Assembly (NCBI RefSeq): GCF_030684215.1 | Contig: NZ_JAUXOV010000074.1 | Coordinates: 62,001 to 126,000 of the forward strand | Direction of reading: 5' to 3' | Source of the DNA: Pseudotabrizicola sp. | GTDB taxonomy: Bacteria > Pseudomonadota > Alphaproteobacteria > Rhodobacterales > Rhodobacteraceae | Length of the DNA stretch: 64,000 nucleotides | Shown here: piece after piece, positions 7,114 through 15,908 of the stretch | How the letters are laid out: each line of letters starts with the position of its first letter | Position numbering within the stretch: the stretch's first letter is position 1 | Made by a program: the position numbers and the translations under genes | The notes under the pieces: model-generated | The model's database searches: none | Told to the model about the DNA's origin: nothing | What the model saw: only the letters and a program-made list of their open reading frames with translations

Positions 7114-9813
7114 ATGGCCAAGAAAATGCTCATCGATGCCACCCACTCCGAGGAAACTCGGGTGGTTGTGGTGGACGGAAACAAGGTCGAGGAATTCGAT
7201 TTTGAAACCGTCAACAAGCGCCAGCTTGCTGGCAACATCTACCTTGCAAAGGTAACGCGGGTTGAACCGTCGCTTCAGGCGGCTTTCGTCGATTACGGCG
7301 GCAACCGGCACGGCTTTTTGGCATTCGCCGAAATCCACCCCGATTACTATCAGATCCCGGTCGCTGACCGCAAAGCGCTGATCGAAGAAGAACGCGCCTA
7401 TGCCCGCGCCGAGGAAGAAGAAGAAAACCGTCGTTCGCGCAAGCGCAGCCCTCGCCCAAAGCCCGCCGCAGAGGACGCAAAACCGCAAGACGCGGTAACC
7501 TCTGGCCCGGCCGGGATGGATGTTGTTGACCTTGGCGACGATGCCGAAGCCGATGCACCGCAGGTCGAACAATCTGACCAGGGTCACGACGAAAACGGCC
7601 ATGACCATGGCACCGAAAACGGTGGCGAAAACGGCAGTGGTGAAGCGCCTTACCGCGCGATGGATCACGCGTCTGAAACTGATGATGATATCGAATCCAT
7701 CGCCGAAGAAGACGTGTCTGAAGAAATCAGCCAGCCGCGCAAGCCCCGCGCCCGCCGCTACAAGATTCAAGAAGTGGTCAAGGTCCGGCAGATCATGCTG
7801 GTTCAGGTGGTCAAGGAAGAACGCGGCAACAAAGGCGCTGCGCTGACCACCTATCTGTCGCTTGCCGGTCGTTATTGCGTCTTGATGCCAAACACCGCGC
7901 GCGGTGGCGGCATTTCACGCAAGATTACCAATGCCGCCGACCGTAAAAAGCTGAAAGACATCGCCGCCGAGATCGAGGTGCCCGAAGGCGCTGGTCTGAT
8001 CGTGCGCACCGCAGGGGCCAAGCGCACCAAGGCGGAAATCAAGCGCGATTACGAATACCTGATGCGGCTGTGGGAACAAATCCGCGAGCTGACGCTCAAA
8101 TCCATCGCGCCTGCCCCGATCTACGAGGAAGGCAACCTGATCAAACGCTCGATCCGCGACCTGTATAACCGCGAGATCGACGAAGTTCTGGTCGAAGGCG
8201 AAGACGGCTTCCGCACCGCAAAAGACTTCATGCGGATGATCATGCCAAGCCACGCAAAGGCCGTGCAGCGCTATACCGACCCGACCCCCTTGTTCGCCAA
8301 ATATCAGGTCGAAGGCTATCTGGGCGGGATGTTCAACCCGACCGTGCAACTCAAATCAGGCGGCTATATCGTCATCGGCATCACCGAAGCACTGGTTGCC
8401 GTTGACGTGAACTCTGGCCGGGCGACGAAAGAGGGCTCGATCGAGGACACCGCACTCAAGACCAACCTTGAGGCCGCCGAAGAGGTGGCCCGTCAGTTGC
8501 GTCTGCGCGATCTGGCCGGTCTGATCGTCATCGACTTCATCGACATGGAAGAGCGTCGAAACAACGCCGCGGTCGAGAAGAAGCTGAAAGACAAGCTCAA
8601 GACCGACCGCGCCCGCATTCAGGTTGGCCGCATTTCAGGCTTTGGCCTGATGGAAATGAGCCGCCAGCGCCTGCGCCCAGGCATGCTTGAATCTACCACC
8701 CAGCCCTGCCCGCATTGCCATGGCACCGGGCTGATCCGGTCTGATGATTCCATGGCGTTGCAGGTTTTGCGCGCACTGGAAGAAGAGGGCACGCGCAAGC
8801 GGTCCAAAGAGGTGCTGCTGAAAGCGCCGGTCGGGATCATCAACTATCTGATCAACCAAAAACGCGAACATATCGCGTTGATCGAGGCCCGCTATGGCAT
8901 GTCCGTCCGGCTGGAAGCCGACCCGTCGATGATCAGCCCAGATTACACCATCGAAAAGTTCAAAACTGCGCTGCGTGTGGTGCCGGAACCGGGGTCGGTG
9001 ATCTCGGGCAATTCCAGCCTGATGGGCGCCGCGGTAGACGAGGACGAAGACGAAGATCTGCCGATTGAAGATGATATCGAAGATGAAGCGGAGCCAGAGG
9101 CCGAACCAGAGGCCAAGACCGAACCCTCCGCCGATCCACGTCAGGCAGACGGCAACGGCACCAAGAAAAAGCGCCGTCGTCGTCGCCGCCGCAAGGGATC
9201 AGGTGCCAACGGCACCGAGACCGATGGCAATGGCGAGTCGGAAGATGGCGAGTCGGATGGGGAAGATGATGCCGACGCATCAGAAACCCCGGCAGATGCT
9301 GCCGCTGAACCTGCGGCTGCAGACCCGGTGGTGACAGCCGCAGCCGATGCCGATGCGCCAATTGCCGAGGCAGAGCCTGCGAAGAAGCCGACGCGCAGCC
9401 GTTCGCGCAAGCCAAAGGCACAGCCCGCTGATACGCCTGCCGCCCCGGCAGAGGTGACAGCCGAGCCTGTGGCCCCAGAATCGGCCCCGGAACCGGTGGC
9501 AGAGCCAGTGGCAGAGGTGGCCAAAAAGCCAACCCGCAGCCGTTCGCGCAAGCCAAAGGTCGCGCCAGCAGATGCCCCGGTCATGCCAGAGGCCGTAGTA
9601 GAGCCAGTGGCAGTGGCCGCGGCAGTGCCAACCACGATGGTGCAACCCGCACCAATGGCCGAGCAGCCTGCACCAGTGGCCGAAGCGGCCCCTGTTCCGC
9701 CGGCCCCGACGCCCGAGCCTGCGCCCGTGGCTGACACAGCCGCCGCGGTTGCGCCCGAAGACACCGGGCCCGAAAAACCCAAGCGCAAAGGCTGGTGGTC
9801 GTTGAGCCGCTAA
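7114..9813 (+). CDS. rne: Ribonuclease E
   Basis: RNase E is the endoribonuclease that starts mRNA decay and processes rRNA, tRNA and sRNA; its C-terminal tail scaffolds a degradosome. The 899-residue protein starts with the RNase E signature MAKKMLIDATHSEETR. It has an S1 domain (about 36-75) interrupted by an acidic insertion (about 90-215). The catalytic DNase-like domain has Asp431 in DVNSGR, and the zinc-link Cys pair C532/C535 is in CPHCHGTG. An Arg-rich patch lies near 684-695, then an acidic, Pro/Ala-rich tail carries two copies of KKPTRSRSRKPK. The ATG at 7114 is chosen by homology, although the frame stays open upstream. Confidence 0.97.
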   Translation: MAKKMLIDATHSEETRVVVVDGNKVEEFDFETVNKRQLAGNIYLAKVTRVEPSLQAAFVDYGGNRHGFLAFAEIHPDYYQIPVADRKALIEEERAYARAEEEEENRRSRKRSPRPKPAAEDAKPQDAVTSGPAGMDVVDLGDDAEADAPQVEQSDQGHDENGHDHGTENGGENGSGEAPYRAMDHASETDDDIESIAEEDVSEEISQPRKPRARRYKIQEVVKVRQIMLVQVVKEERGNKGAALTTYLSLAGRYCVLMPNTARGGGISRKITNAADRKKLKDIAAEIEVPEGAGLIVRTAGAKRTKAEIKRDYEYLMRLWEQIRELTLKSIAPAPIYEEGNLIKRSIRDLYNREIDEVLVEGEDGFRTAKDFMRMIMPSHAKAVQRYTDPTPLFAKYQVEGYLGGMFNPTVQLKSGGYIVIGITEALVAVDVNSGRATKEGSIEDTALKTNLEAAEEVARQLRLRDLAGLIVIDFIDMEERRNNAAVEKKLKDKLKTDRARIQVGRISGFGLMEMSRQRLRPGMLESTTQPCPHCHGTGLIRSDDSMALQVLRALEEEGTRKRSKEVLLKAPVGIINYLINQKREHIALIEARYGMSVRLEADPSMISPDYTIEKFKTALRVVPEPGSVISGNSSLMGAAVDEDEDEDLPIEDDIEDEAEPEAEPEAKTEPSADPRQADGNGTKKKRRRRRRRKGSGANGTETDGNGESEDGESDGEDDADASETPADAAAEPAAADPVVTAAADADAPIAEAEPAKKPTRSRSRKPKAQPADTPAAPAEVTAEPVAPESAPEPVAEPVAEVAKKPTRSRSRKPKVAPADAPVMPEAVVEPVAVAAAVPTTMVQPAPMAEQPAPVAEAAPVPPAPTPEPAPVADTAAAVAPEDTGPEKPKRKGWWSLSR

Positions 9814-9832
9814 ACCTTGGCGACAAACAGTC

Positions 9833-9866
9833 GGGGGCGGCAGGTGATCCTGCCGCCCCCATGCTT
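9833..9866 (+). terminator. Intrinsic terminator of rne
   Basis: A perfect 12-bp GC-rich stem (9833-9844 with 9849-9860, TGAT loop) is followed by ATGCTTTT. It starts 20 nt after the rne stop. The U-tract is imperfect but the stem is very stable. Confidence 0.8.
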
Positions 9867-9960
9867 TTGGTGATGTTTCACAAAGACCACGACGATGTGA
9901 CACCCCGCCCCCGTGACGTGCAGGCGCGTCCGGGCTATCACTTGGCGAAAGGGGACAGAC

Positions 9961-10719
9961 ATGTTCGGACTAGACCTGATCGACGCGGCACTTTTGCCCG
10001 CCATGCTGATCGCGCTGATGGCGGGGGTGTTGTCGTTTCTGTCGCCCTGTGTGCTGCCGATTGTTCCGCCCTATCTGGCCTATATGGGCGGCATTTCTAT
10101 GACCGACATGCGCGGCGATGCCACCGCCCGCCGCCGGGTGATCGTCCCGGCCCTGTTCTTTGTCATGGGCCTGTCCACTGTGTTCCTGCTGCTGGGCTTC
10201 ACCGCCTCGGCCTTTGGCGCGTTCTTTTTGCAAAATCAGATGCTCTTCTCGCGCATATCTGGCGCTGTGGTGCTGGTGTTCGGCCTGCATTTCATTGGTC
10301 TGTTCCGCATTCCTATGCTTGACCGCGAGGCGCGGCTGGATGCGGGCGACCGAGGTGGCTCGGCCTTTGGCGCCTATGTGCTTGGCCTTGCCTTTGCCTT
10401 TGGCTGGACGCCCTGCATCGGTCCGCAACTTGGCGCGATCCTGTCACTGGCGGCACAAGAAGGTTCGGTCCAGCGCGGCACATTGCTTTTGGGCGTCTAC
10501 GCGCTTGGCCTTGGCCTGCCTTTCCTTCTGGCCGCGCTGTTTGTCGAACGCTCGCTTGGCCTGATGCAACGGCTGAAGCCTCATATGAAAACCATCGAGC
10601 GGGTCATGGGCGTGCTGCTGATCATCGTCGGGCTGGCGCTTCTGACCGGGGCCTTTACGGATTTCAGCTGGTGGTTGCTGGAAACCTTCGACCGTTTTGG
10701 CATCCCGCTGCTGGGCTGA
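9961..10719 (+). CDS. ccdA: Cytochrome c biogenesis thiol-disulfide transporter CcdA
   Basis: CcdA is an inner-membrane protein that carries electrons from cytoplasmic thioredoxin to periplasmic thiol proteins for cytochrome c maturation. The 252-residue protein has about six hydrophobic segments and the two essential cysteines in LSPCVLP (TM1) and WTPCIGP (TM4), which identify the DsbD/CcdA family. The length fits CcdA rather than full DsbD. AAAGGGG precedes the ATG at 9961. The rne terminator lies upstream, so it likely has its own promoter in the 94-bp gap. Confidence 0.92.
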   Translation: MFGLDLIDAALLPAMLIALMAGVLSFLSPCVLPIVPPYLAYMGGISMTDMRGDATARRRVIVPALFFVMGLSTVFLLLGFTASAFGAFFLQNQMLFSRISGAVVLVFGLHFIGLFRIPMLDREARLDAGDRGGSAFGAYVLGLAFAFGWTPCIGPQLGAILSLAAQEGSVQRGTLLLGVYALGLGLPFLLAALFVERSLGLMQRLKPHMKTIERVMGVLLIIVGLALLTGAFTDFSWWLLETFDRFGIPLLG

Positions 10720-10780
10720 TCGGTTTTCCCTTATTTCTGCCCGAAATCCCGCCTAGACTGGCCAGGATCAGGAGCGGCGT

Positions 10781-12013
10781 ATGGCGAGAATGGATCCTTT
10801 GATACCTAAAACCACGGCGCAAAGCGTAAAGCTTTTTCACCGCCGGGTGTTCTATATCCCCGGATATGATCCGATCCATCCCCGCCGCTACCGCGAACTT
10901 TACCGCAAGGAATCCACCGATCAGGCCGCGATTTCCGGCTATGACATTTCCCTGCACGCAAAGCAGACCAAAGGCCCCTATGGCTGGCGGGTCCATGGCA
11001 CGATGAACAGACGGCAGGCGCAGGCCGATATCGAGGTGCTGATCTGGTCAGACATCGTGCGTGGCAGCATGTCGAACTCGATCCCCGCCACCTATGCGCA
11101 GCTTGCGCGCACCGCATGGGCCTATATCGGATCGGGCGCGCTGTTCCGCCTGATGCTGTTGCGCAAAGGGCCAGTGATCGCGGCGCTGTATCCGATCGTG
11201 TTCCTGCTGGCGCAACTGGCCGTTGCCCTGGGCCTTGGCTGGGCTTTCGGTGCGTTGGTCGCAGCCTTTACCCATCCGGCGCTGATCCTTGTGGGCCTTA
11301 TCCCGGTGCCCTTCATCCTGCGCTGGTTCAAGGCCCGAGATAACAAGGTCTTTGCCTATTACCTGATGCACGACTACGCCTTCTCTGCCCGCTGGAACGG
11401 CGCCAACCCCCCGGCCCTTGAGACCCGCATGGCCGAGTTTACTGCCACTATCCGCGCAGCCTTGGAAAGCGACTGTGACGAGGTGCTGGTGGTCGGCCAT
11501 TCTTCGGGGGCGCATCTGGGTGTGTCGATTCTGGCCGACATGCTGCGCGCAGGCCTGCCCGCTGGCCACCCGCCGCTGGCCTTTCTCAGCTTGGGCCAGG
11601 TGGTGCCGATGGTCAGCTTTCTGCCCGGCGCAACCCGTTTGCGGGCCGATCTGGCCTATCTGTCCGCGCGCAATGACCTGACATGGGTCGATGTCACCGC
11701 CCCCGGCGACGGCTGCGCCTTCGCATTGTGTGATCCGGTGGCCGTCTCGGGAGTCGCACCAAAGGATCAACGCTGGCCGCTGGTGCTGTCTGCCGCCTTC
11801 ACGCAAACCCTGTCACCCGAGCGTTGGGCACAACTGCGCTGGCGGTTTTTCCGCCTGCATTTCCAGTATCTGTGCGCCTTTGACCGCCCCGGCGACTACG
11901 ACTACTTCCAGATCACTGCCGGGCCGAAAACCCTTGCCGCCCGCTATGCCGCACGCGCCCCGTCCAAAAGCCGCATCACCCGCGCCGTAAACCGCCATAC
12001 ACACACGGCATGA
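10781..12013 (+). CDS. Membrane-anchored alpha/beta-hydrolase-like protein
   Basis: The 410-residue protein has a polar N-terminal part starting near RVFYIPGYDP. Two hydrophobic segments lie at about 125-150 and 155-175, and a C-terminal part contains VVGHSSGAH, a nucleophile-elbow GxSxG motif of serine alpha/beta hydrolases. The early YIPGYDP segment could supply the oxyanion region. The substrate is unknown. An AGGAGCGG ribosome-binding site precedes the ATG. Its stop overlaps the P450 start (ATGA), so the two are probably translated together and may act in one lipid or hydrophobic-substrate pathway; that link is inference. Confidence 0.7.
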   Translation: MARMDPLIPKTTAQSVKLFHRRVFYIPGYDPIHPRRYRELYRKESTDQAAISGYDISLHAKQTKGPYGWRVHGTMNRRQAQADIEVLIWSDIVRGSMSNSIPATYAQLARTAWAYIGSGALFRLMLLRKGPVIAALYPIVFLLAQLAVALGLGWAFGALVAAFTHPALILVGLIPVPFILRWFKARDNKVFAYYLMHDYAFSARWNGANPPALETRMAEFTATIRAALESDCDEVLVVGHSSGAHLGVSILADMLRAGLPAGHPPLAFLSLGQVVPMVSFLPGATRLRADLAYLSARNDLTWVDVTAPGDGCAFALCDPVAVSGVAPKDQRWPLVLSAAFTQTLSPERWAQLRWRFFRLHFQYLCAFDRPGDYDYFQITAGPKTLAARYAARAPSKSRITRAVNRHTHTA

Positions 12014-13356
12014 CCCCGCCCAAACCCATCCCCCGCCCCGACCGTGTCTCGCTCTGGCGCTACCTGCGCCTGTTCCGGCAAGACATCCTGTCGGCGCAGC
12101 CTGCCCGGCTGTATCGCGCGTGGATGGCCGAATTCCGCACCCCGTTCTTTCGCAGCTATATGTGCAACGATCCTGCGCTGATTGATCTGGTGCTGAAAGC
12201 CCGCCCCGACGATTTCCCAAAATCCGACCGCATCCGCGAAGGGCTGAACCCGCTCTTGGGAAATTCGGTATTCGTCACGAATGGCGAAGTCTGGAAACGT
12301 CAGCGCCGCATCATCGACCCCGCGTTTGAAGGCGGACGTCTGCGCGAATCCTTCCCTGCAATGTGGGATGCCGCCCTTGCCGCCACCGCCCGTCTGCGGA
12401 CAGGCGAGGTCGAGGTCGAGGAGGAGATGAGCCACGCCGCAGCTGATGTGATCTTCCGCACGCTGTTCTCGATTCCGATTGAACATCAAACAGCGCAGGC
12501 GGTGTTTCATGAATTTCGCGCCTATCAGCGGACCCAGCCAATCCTGAACCTTGCGGCCTTCCTGCCCTTGCCACGCTGGTTTCCCCGCCTGCACCGCCGC
12601 GCCACGCTGCGCTCTGCGGAAAAGATCCGCGCCCTCATCACCCAGATGACCGAATCCCGCGCAGCCGAGATCGCCTCTGGCCGCGCTCCCGACGATCTGG
12701 CGACCAAAATCATGCAGACTGCCGATCCACAGACCGGACAACGCTTTGACACACAAGAGATGGTCGATCAGGTCGCGATCTTCTTTCTTGCAGGACATGA
12801 GACCAGCGCCTCGGCCCTCGCTTGGGCGCTCTATCTTCTGGCCACCCACCCCGAGGCGCAGGCGCGCGTCGCGGCCGAGGCCGCCACCCTGCCCGACCAC
12901 CCCGATTTCGCCGCCCTGTCACGGCTCAAATTCACCCGCGACGTATTCCGCGAAACCCTGCGACTCTACCCACCGGTGCCGATGATGGTGCGCGAAAACA
13001 CCTGGCCCGAGACCTTTCGCGACCGCCCCATCACCCCCGGTGCCCAGATCGTGCTGTCGCCCTGGCACCTGCACCGGCATGAACGGCTCTGGACCAACCC
13101 CGACGGCTTTGATCCCGACCGCTGGACGCGCGAGGACAACAAGACCAGCGCCCGCGATGCCTACATGCCGTTTTCGGCAGGCCCGCGCGTTTGCACCGGT
13201 GCTGGCTTTGCAATGGTAGAGGGCACACTGTTGCTCGCCCATCTGATCCGTACCTACCAGTTTACCCCGGTTGAAAACGCGATACCTGTCCCTGTGGCTC
13301 ACCTTACGGTACGCGCCGCGAACGGCATCAGACTGCGTCTCACAAAGCGCAGCTGA
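12010..13356 (+). CDS. Cytochrome P450
   Basis: A 448-residue soluble cytochrome P450. The I-helix oxygen-activation motif FLAGHETSAS, the K-helix ExxR (ETLR), the PERF-like FDPDRW, and the heme-binding loop FSAGPRVCTGAGFAM with ligand Cys395 are all visible, so the enzyme looks intact. I see no N-terminal membrane anchor. It is translationally coupled to the upstream hydrolase-like gene by a 4-bp overlap. No ferredoxin or reductase gene is adjacent, so electron donors must be elsewhere. The substrate cannot be inferred. Confidence 0.93.
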   Translation: MTPPKPIPRPDRVSLWRYLRLFRQDILSAQPARLYRAWMAEFRTPFFRSYMCNDPALIDLVLKARPDDFPKSDRIREGLNPLLGNSVFVTNGEVWKRQRRIIDPAFEGGRLRESFPAMWDAALAATARLRTGEVEVEEEMSHAAADVIFRTLFSIPIEHQTAQAVFHEFRAYQRTQPILNLAAFLPLPRWFPRLHRRATLRSAEKIRALITQMTESRAAEIASGRAPDDLATKIMQTADPQTGQRFDTQEMVDQVAIFFLAGHETSASALAWALYLLATHPEAQARVAAEAATLPDHPDFAALSRLKFTRDVFRETLRLYPPVPMMVRENTWPETFRDRPITPGAQIVLSPWHLHRHERLWTNPDGFDPDRWTREDNKTSARDAYMPFSAGPRVCTGAGFAMVEGTLLLAHLIRTYQFTPVENAIPVPVAHLTVRAANGIRLRLTKRS

Positions 13357-13357
13357 C

Positions 13358-13379
13358 TTTCATCTTGGAAAAAACACTC
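13358..13379 (+). repeat. Gene-end AAATACTC-type motif (diverged copy) after the P450 gene
   Basis: Two bases after the P450 stop lies TTTCATCTTGG followed by AAAAAACACTC and then a GC-rich run. This resembles the motifs at 51592-51614 and 59812-59834 in order and orientation: TCATCTTGG, an A-rich stretch, then ACTC. It is the most diverged of the copies. The function is unknown. Confidence 0.4.
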
Positions 13380-13447
13380 TCGGGGGCGGGCGGCGGAGGG
13401 CATACAGCCCCAGGGCGACGCCAGCCGCACAGCGCGCTCTGAAAGAC

Positions 13448-13687
13448 TCAGAGAATCTCGATGCGGTAAGACTCGATCACCGTATTGGCCAGCAGCTTGT
13501 CGCACATCGCCTTTACATCGGCTTCCGCCTGTGTGGCATCTGTCTCGGCCAGGTCCAGCTCAATTACCTTGCCCTGACGTACCCCACCCACGCCTGCAAA
13601 GCCAAGTGTGCCAAGCGCGTGGCGCACGGCTTCGCCCTGCACATCCAGAACGCCGTTCTTCAGCATGACGGTGACACGGGCTTTCAT
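13448..13687 (-). CDS. purS: Phosphoribosylformylglycinamidine synthase subunit PurS
   Basis: PurS is the small structural subunit that joins PurQ and PurL in the FGAM synthase complex. The 79-residue protein has the family features: a beta-alpha-beta start MKARVTVMLKNGVLDVQGEA, the conserved region VRQGKVIELDL, and a C-terminal helix plus strand (MCDKLLANTVIESYRIEIL). It lies 119 bp downstream of purC on the same strand. The usual next gene, purQ, is not here but 11 kb away in the opposite orientation. Confidence 0.95.
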   Translation of the reverse strand: MKARVTVMLKNGVLDVQGEAVRHALGTLGFAGVGGVRQGKVIELDLAETDATQAEADVKAMCDKLLANTVIESYRIEIL

Positions 13688-13806
13688 GGCAATTCCTCAA
13701 TGGCTGACCAGATTTCGTCTTCCCCTTACCGCCCCCTCCCCTTCGGAGCAAGAGGGCGCGCGGGCAAGATCAGTTGCAAATCTGCCCGCCGCGGCACCGG
13801 GTCCAG

Positions 13807-14577
13807 CTAATTGATCAGGGTTGGTTTCAAAGAATGCGTAACATTGGTGGGCAAAACCCCCAGCCGCCGCGCCAATTCGGTGTAAACATCGGCCATCGGC
13901 CCCGGCTCTGCCACCGGCTGGCCGTCGCCGCGGTCAATCACCGGGCGCATGTCCCACAGCCGGCAATTATCGGGACTAATCTCATCGGCGATGATCAGGC
14001 GCATGTAATCGCCCTCCCAGACCCGGCCCACCTCGATGCGGAAATCGGCCAGACGCACGCCCACGCCCATCATGACGCCCGACAGAAAATCATTGACCCG
14101 CAGCGCCAGTGCCACCACATCATCCAGATCTTGCTGGCTGGCCCAACCGAACGCCACGATATGTTCCTCGGCCACCATGGGCGAGGAAAGGCGGTCATCC
14201 TTGTAATAATACTCCACAATCGGTCGCGGCAGCGCGGTGCCTTCGGGGATGCCCAGCTTGACCGACAGCTCTCCGGCGGAGAAGTTGCGCACCACAACCT
14301 CAAGCGGCAGAATTTCGGCCATCCGCACCAGTTGCTCACGCATGTTCAGCCGCTTGATGAAATGCGTAGGCACCCCGATGCTGTTCAGCCCGGTCATGAA
14401 AAACTCTGACAGGCGGTTGTTCAACACGCCCTTGCCTTCAGTGCCTTTGGCCTCACTCGTCACAGGTGCCTCGGACGAGATGCCCTCATCCTTGAAATAC
14501 TGGATCAGCGTGCCGGGTTCTGGGCCGTCGTAGAGGATCTTGGTCTTGCCTTCATAGACCTTCTTGCGCCGTGCCAT
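13807..14577 (-). CDS. purC: Phosphoribosylaminoimidazole-succinocarboxamide synthase (SAICAR synthetase)
   Basis: PurC joins aspartate to CAIR in purine synthesis using ATP. The 256-residue protein begins MARRKKVYEGKTKILYDGPEP, with the KVYEGKTK nucleotide-binding start. It carries VVRNFSAGELSVKLGI, the EYYYKDD segment and the DFRIEVGR motif. The ATG at 14577 is preferred over an in-frame start at 14595 because GGAGAG lies 5 nt before it. It probably forms a transcription unit with purS downstream. A GC-rich hairpin sits in its leader at 14605-14625. Confidence 0.96.
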   Translation of the reverse strand: MARRKKVYEGKTKILYDGPEPGTLIQYFKDEGISSEAPVTSEAKGTEGKGVLNNRLSEFFMTGLNSIGVPTHFIKRLNMREQLVRMAEILPLEVVVRNFSAGELSVKLGIPEGTALPRPIVEYYYKDDRLSSPMVAEEHIVAFGWASQQDLDDVVALALRVNDFLSGVMMGVGVRLADFRIEVGRVWEGDYMRLIIADEISPDNCRLWDMRPVIDRGDGQPVAEPGPMADVYTELARRLGVLPTNVTHSLKPTLIN

Positions 14578-14604
14578 GAACTCTCCGAAAAACAAATGCA
14601 GTCA

Positions 14605-14625
14605 GGGGCGGTGAAGCACCGCCCC
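14605..14625 (-). promoter_or_regulatory. GC-rich hairpin in the purC upstream region
   Basis: GGGGCGGTG pairs with CACCGCCCC over a 3-nt loop. On the minus strand the hairpin is followed by TGACTGCATTTGTTTTT and then the purC start region. It could terminate transcription from the TerB-like gene upstream or shape the purC leader; the sequence does not decide. The rest of 14626-14798 shows no recognisable element. Confidence 0.4.
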
Positions 14626-14798
14626 GCTGGCTTTGTCAGGCGTATATGTCAGGACCAGACCCGCTGCAAGCGCGCGCGCCTTCAAAAGCCTTTATCCACG
14701 CACCAGAAGAACCTGAACCTAACATTTAAGCCAGCTTGCCCCTGCCCGCCACTGCCAGACGCGCGCTTACGATGATGGTGATGGTAAGGCGGCGGTCG

Positions 14799-15248
14799 TC
14801 AGGCTGCGCGCTGTAGCATCTGCATAACGGCGACAATCTCTTCGAAACTGTCAAAGGGCAGCCCCATCCGCTCGCCCATTGCGGCAAGTTTGTTCAGCGC
14901 GGCGTCGTCGATGTGACCATCCGCCATGGCCGTGCGCACAGCAAAGCACATCGCCGTTTCCACCTGCTTGGACGTCAGCAAAACCCTTGCCTCGGCCAAG
15001 CAGGCATCGGTGCCCTGACTGCGCAACTTAACCAGAATGTCCTGTACGATTTCATGCGTGCGCATGCGGCCAATTGCATGAAACAGGGGGCTGTCGCTGC
15101 ACATGTTGACGACTTGCTTGATGCTGGTCGCCTCGACCCGACCATCTGCGGCGGCGATCAACATGACCATCGTCAAAATGCCGCGCGCAGGCGCTTCGAC
15201 GGGCGATACACCACCCGCACCAGTGCGAAGATTCGTGAACAGCCCCAC
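14799..15248 (-). CDS. TerB-like (tellurite-resistance B fold) protein
   Basis: The 149-residue protein has two TerB-type acidic repeats with small-residue metal-binding patterns: LIAAADGRVE near the N-terminus and TAMADGHIDDAALNKL near the C-terminus. They sit in an all-helical layout typical of the TerB/DjlA family. The function of stand-alone alphaproteobacterial members is unknown. I place the start at the GTG at 15248, because AGGAAAGG lies 8 nt upstream and longer frames run antisense through the DUF1476 gene. It is divergent from DUF1476. Confidence 0.7.
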   Translation of the reverse strand: MGLFTNLRTGAGGVSPVEAPARGILTMVMLIAAADGRVEATSIKQVVNMCSDSPLFHAIGRMRTHEIVQDILVKLRSQGTDACLAEARVLLTSKQVETAMCFAVRTAMADGHIDDAALNKLAAMGERMGLPFDSFEEIVAVMQMLQRAA

Positions 15249-15438
15249 AGATGACGCCTTTCCTGAGCATGGCAATGCCTTGACCTGCCGCAAAACATGC
15301 ACTGCAACTGCGGCGCGATTGCGGCTCAATTCGCACATCTTTCGACTTTGCAAGCGGGCCTGCGGCGCACTGCCCCTTGCAGCGAAAGGCGCGCAAGGGC
15401 ATATGAAAGGGGACACATTCCTACGAGGGGGCCTGCCA

Positions 15439-15753
15439 ATGACCACGTTTGACGATCGCGAAAATGCCTTTGAAAACAAGTTCGCCCACGACGCGGAAAT
15501 GCAATTCCGCGCTGAAGCGCGCCGCAACAAGCTGGTCGGCCTCTGGGCTGCGGACCTTTTGGGCAAAACCGGGGATGACGCTGCTGCCTATGCCATCACG
15601 GTGGTGCAGGCTGATTTCGAAGAAGCTGGCATTGAGGATGTGGTGCGCAAAGTGGCCGCAGACCTTGGTGACCGCGCCAGTGCCGACGATATTCGCGCCA
15701 AAATGGCCGAGATGATGCCGATCGCCAAAGCGCAACTGATGACCGAAATCTAA
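15439..15753 (+). CDS. DUF1476 family protein (ATPase inhibitor zeta-like)
   Basis: The 104-residue protein begins MTTFDDRENAFENKFAHD and continues with MQFRAEARRNKLVGLWAA and GLMG-like helical segments, which is the DUF1476 signature. In Paracoccus denitrificans the DUF1476 protein is the zeta subunit that inhibits the F1-ATPase, so a role in preventing ATP hydrolysis is likely. AGGGGG precedes the ATG. An intrinsic terminator follows at 15780. Confidence 0.9.
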   Translation: MTTFDDRENAFENKFAHDAEMQFRAEARRNKLVGLWAADLLGKTGDDAAAYAITVVQADFEEAGIEDVVRKVAADLGDRASADDIRAKMAEMMPIAKAQLMTEI

Positions 15754-15779
15754 GAAGCGCCCGCCCCGATGCCACTGTG

Positions 15780-15804
15780 GGCCGTCCTTTGCGGCGGCCT
15801 TTTA
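15780..15804 (+). terminator. Intrinsic terminator after DUF1476
   Basis: GGCCGTC pairs with GGCGGCC (one G-U pair) over a 6-nt loop and is followed by TTTT. It starts 27 nt after the DUF1476 stop. Confidence 0.7.
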
Positions 15805-15908
15805 AAAGCGCAACTCAGGCTACGCGCATGATGATCTTGCAGGAAATGGGTTTGCCTCTGCGCCCCGCTTCTGGCATTCCCTGTGCAACCGTTCATGCCG
15901 AGGCCCCG

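Noticed and set aside
9141-9788. Long minus-strand frames rich in Gly, Ala, Thr and Ser opposite the rne tail
   Set aside because: They are low-complexity mirrors of the Pro/Ala/Glu-rich RNase E tail and have no start context.
15249-15566. N-terminal extension of the TerB-like gene
   Set aside because: The extension runs antisense through DUF1476 and its upstream region; a GTG with a good ribosome-binding site at 15248 is the better start.
15805-15908. Possible SAM- or cobalamin-type riboswitch before the homocysteine methyltransferase
   Set aside because: The gap is short and shows no B12-box or SAM-riboswitch core pattern; only the DUF1476 terminator is visible.
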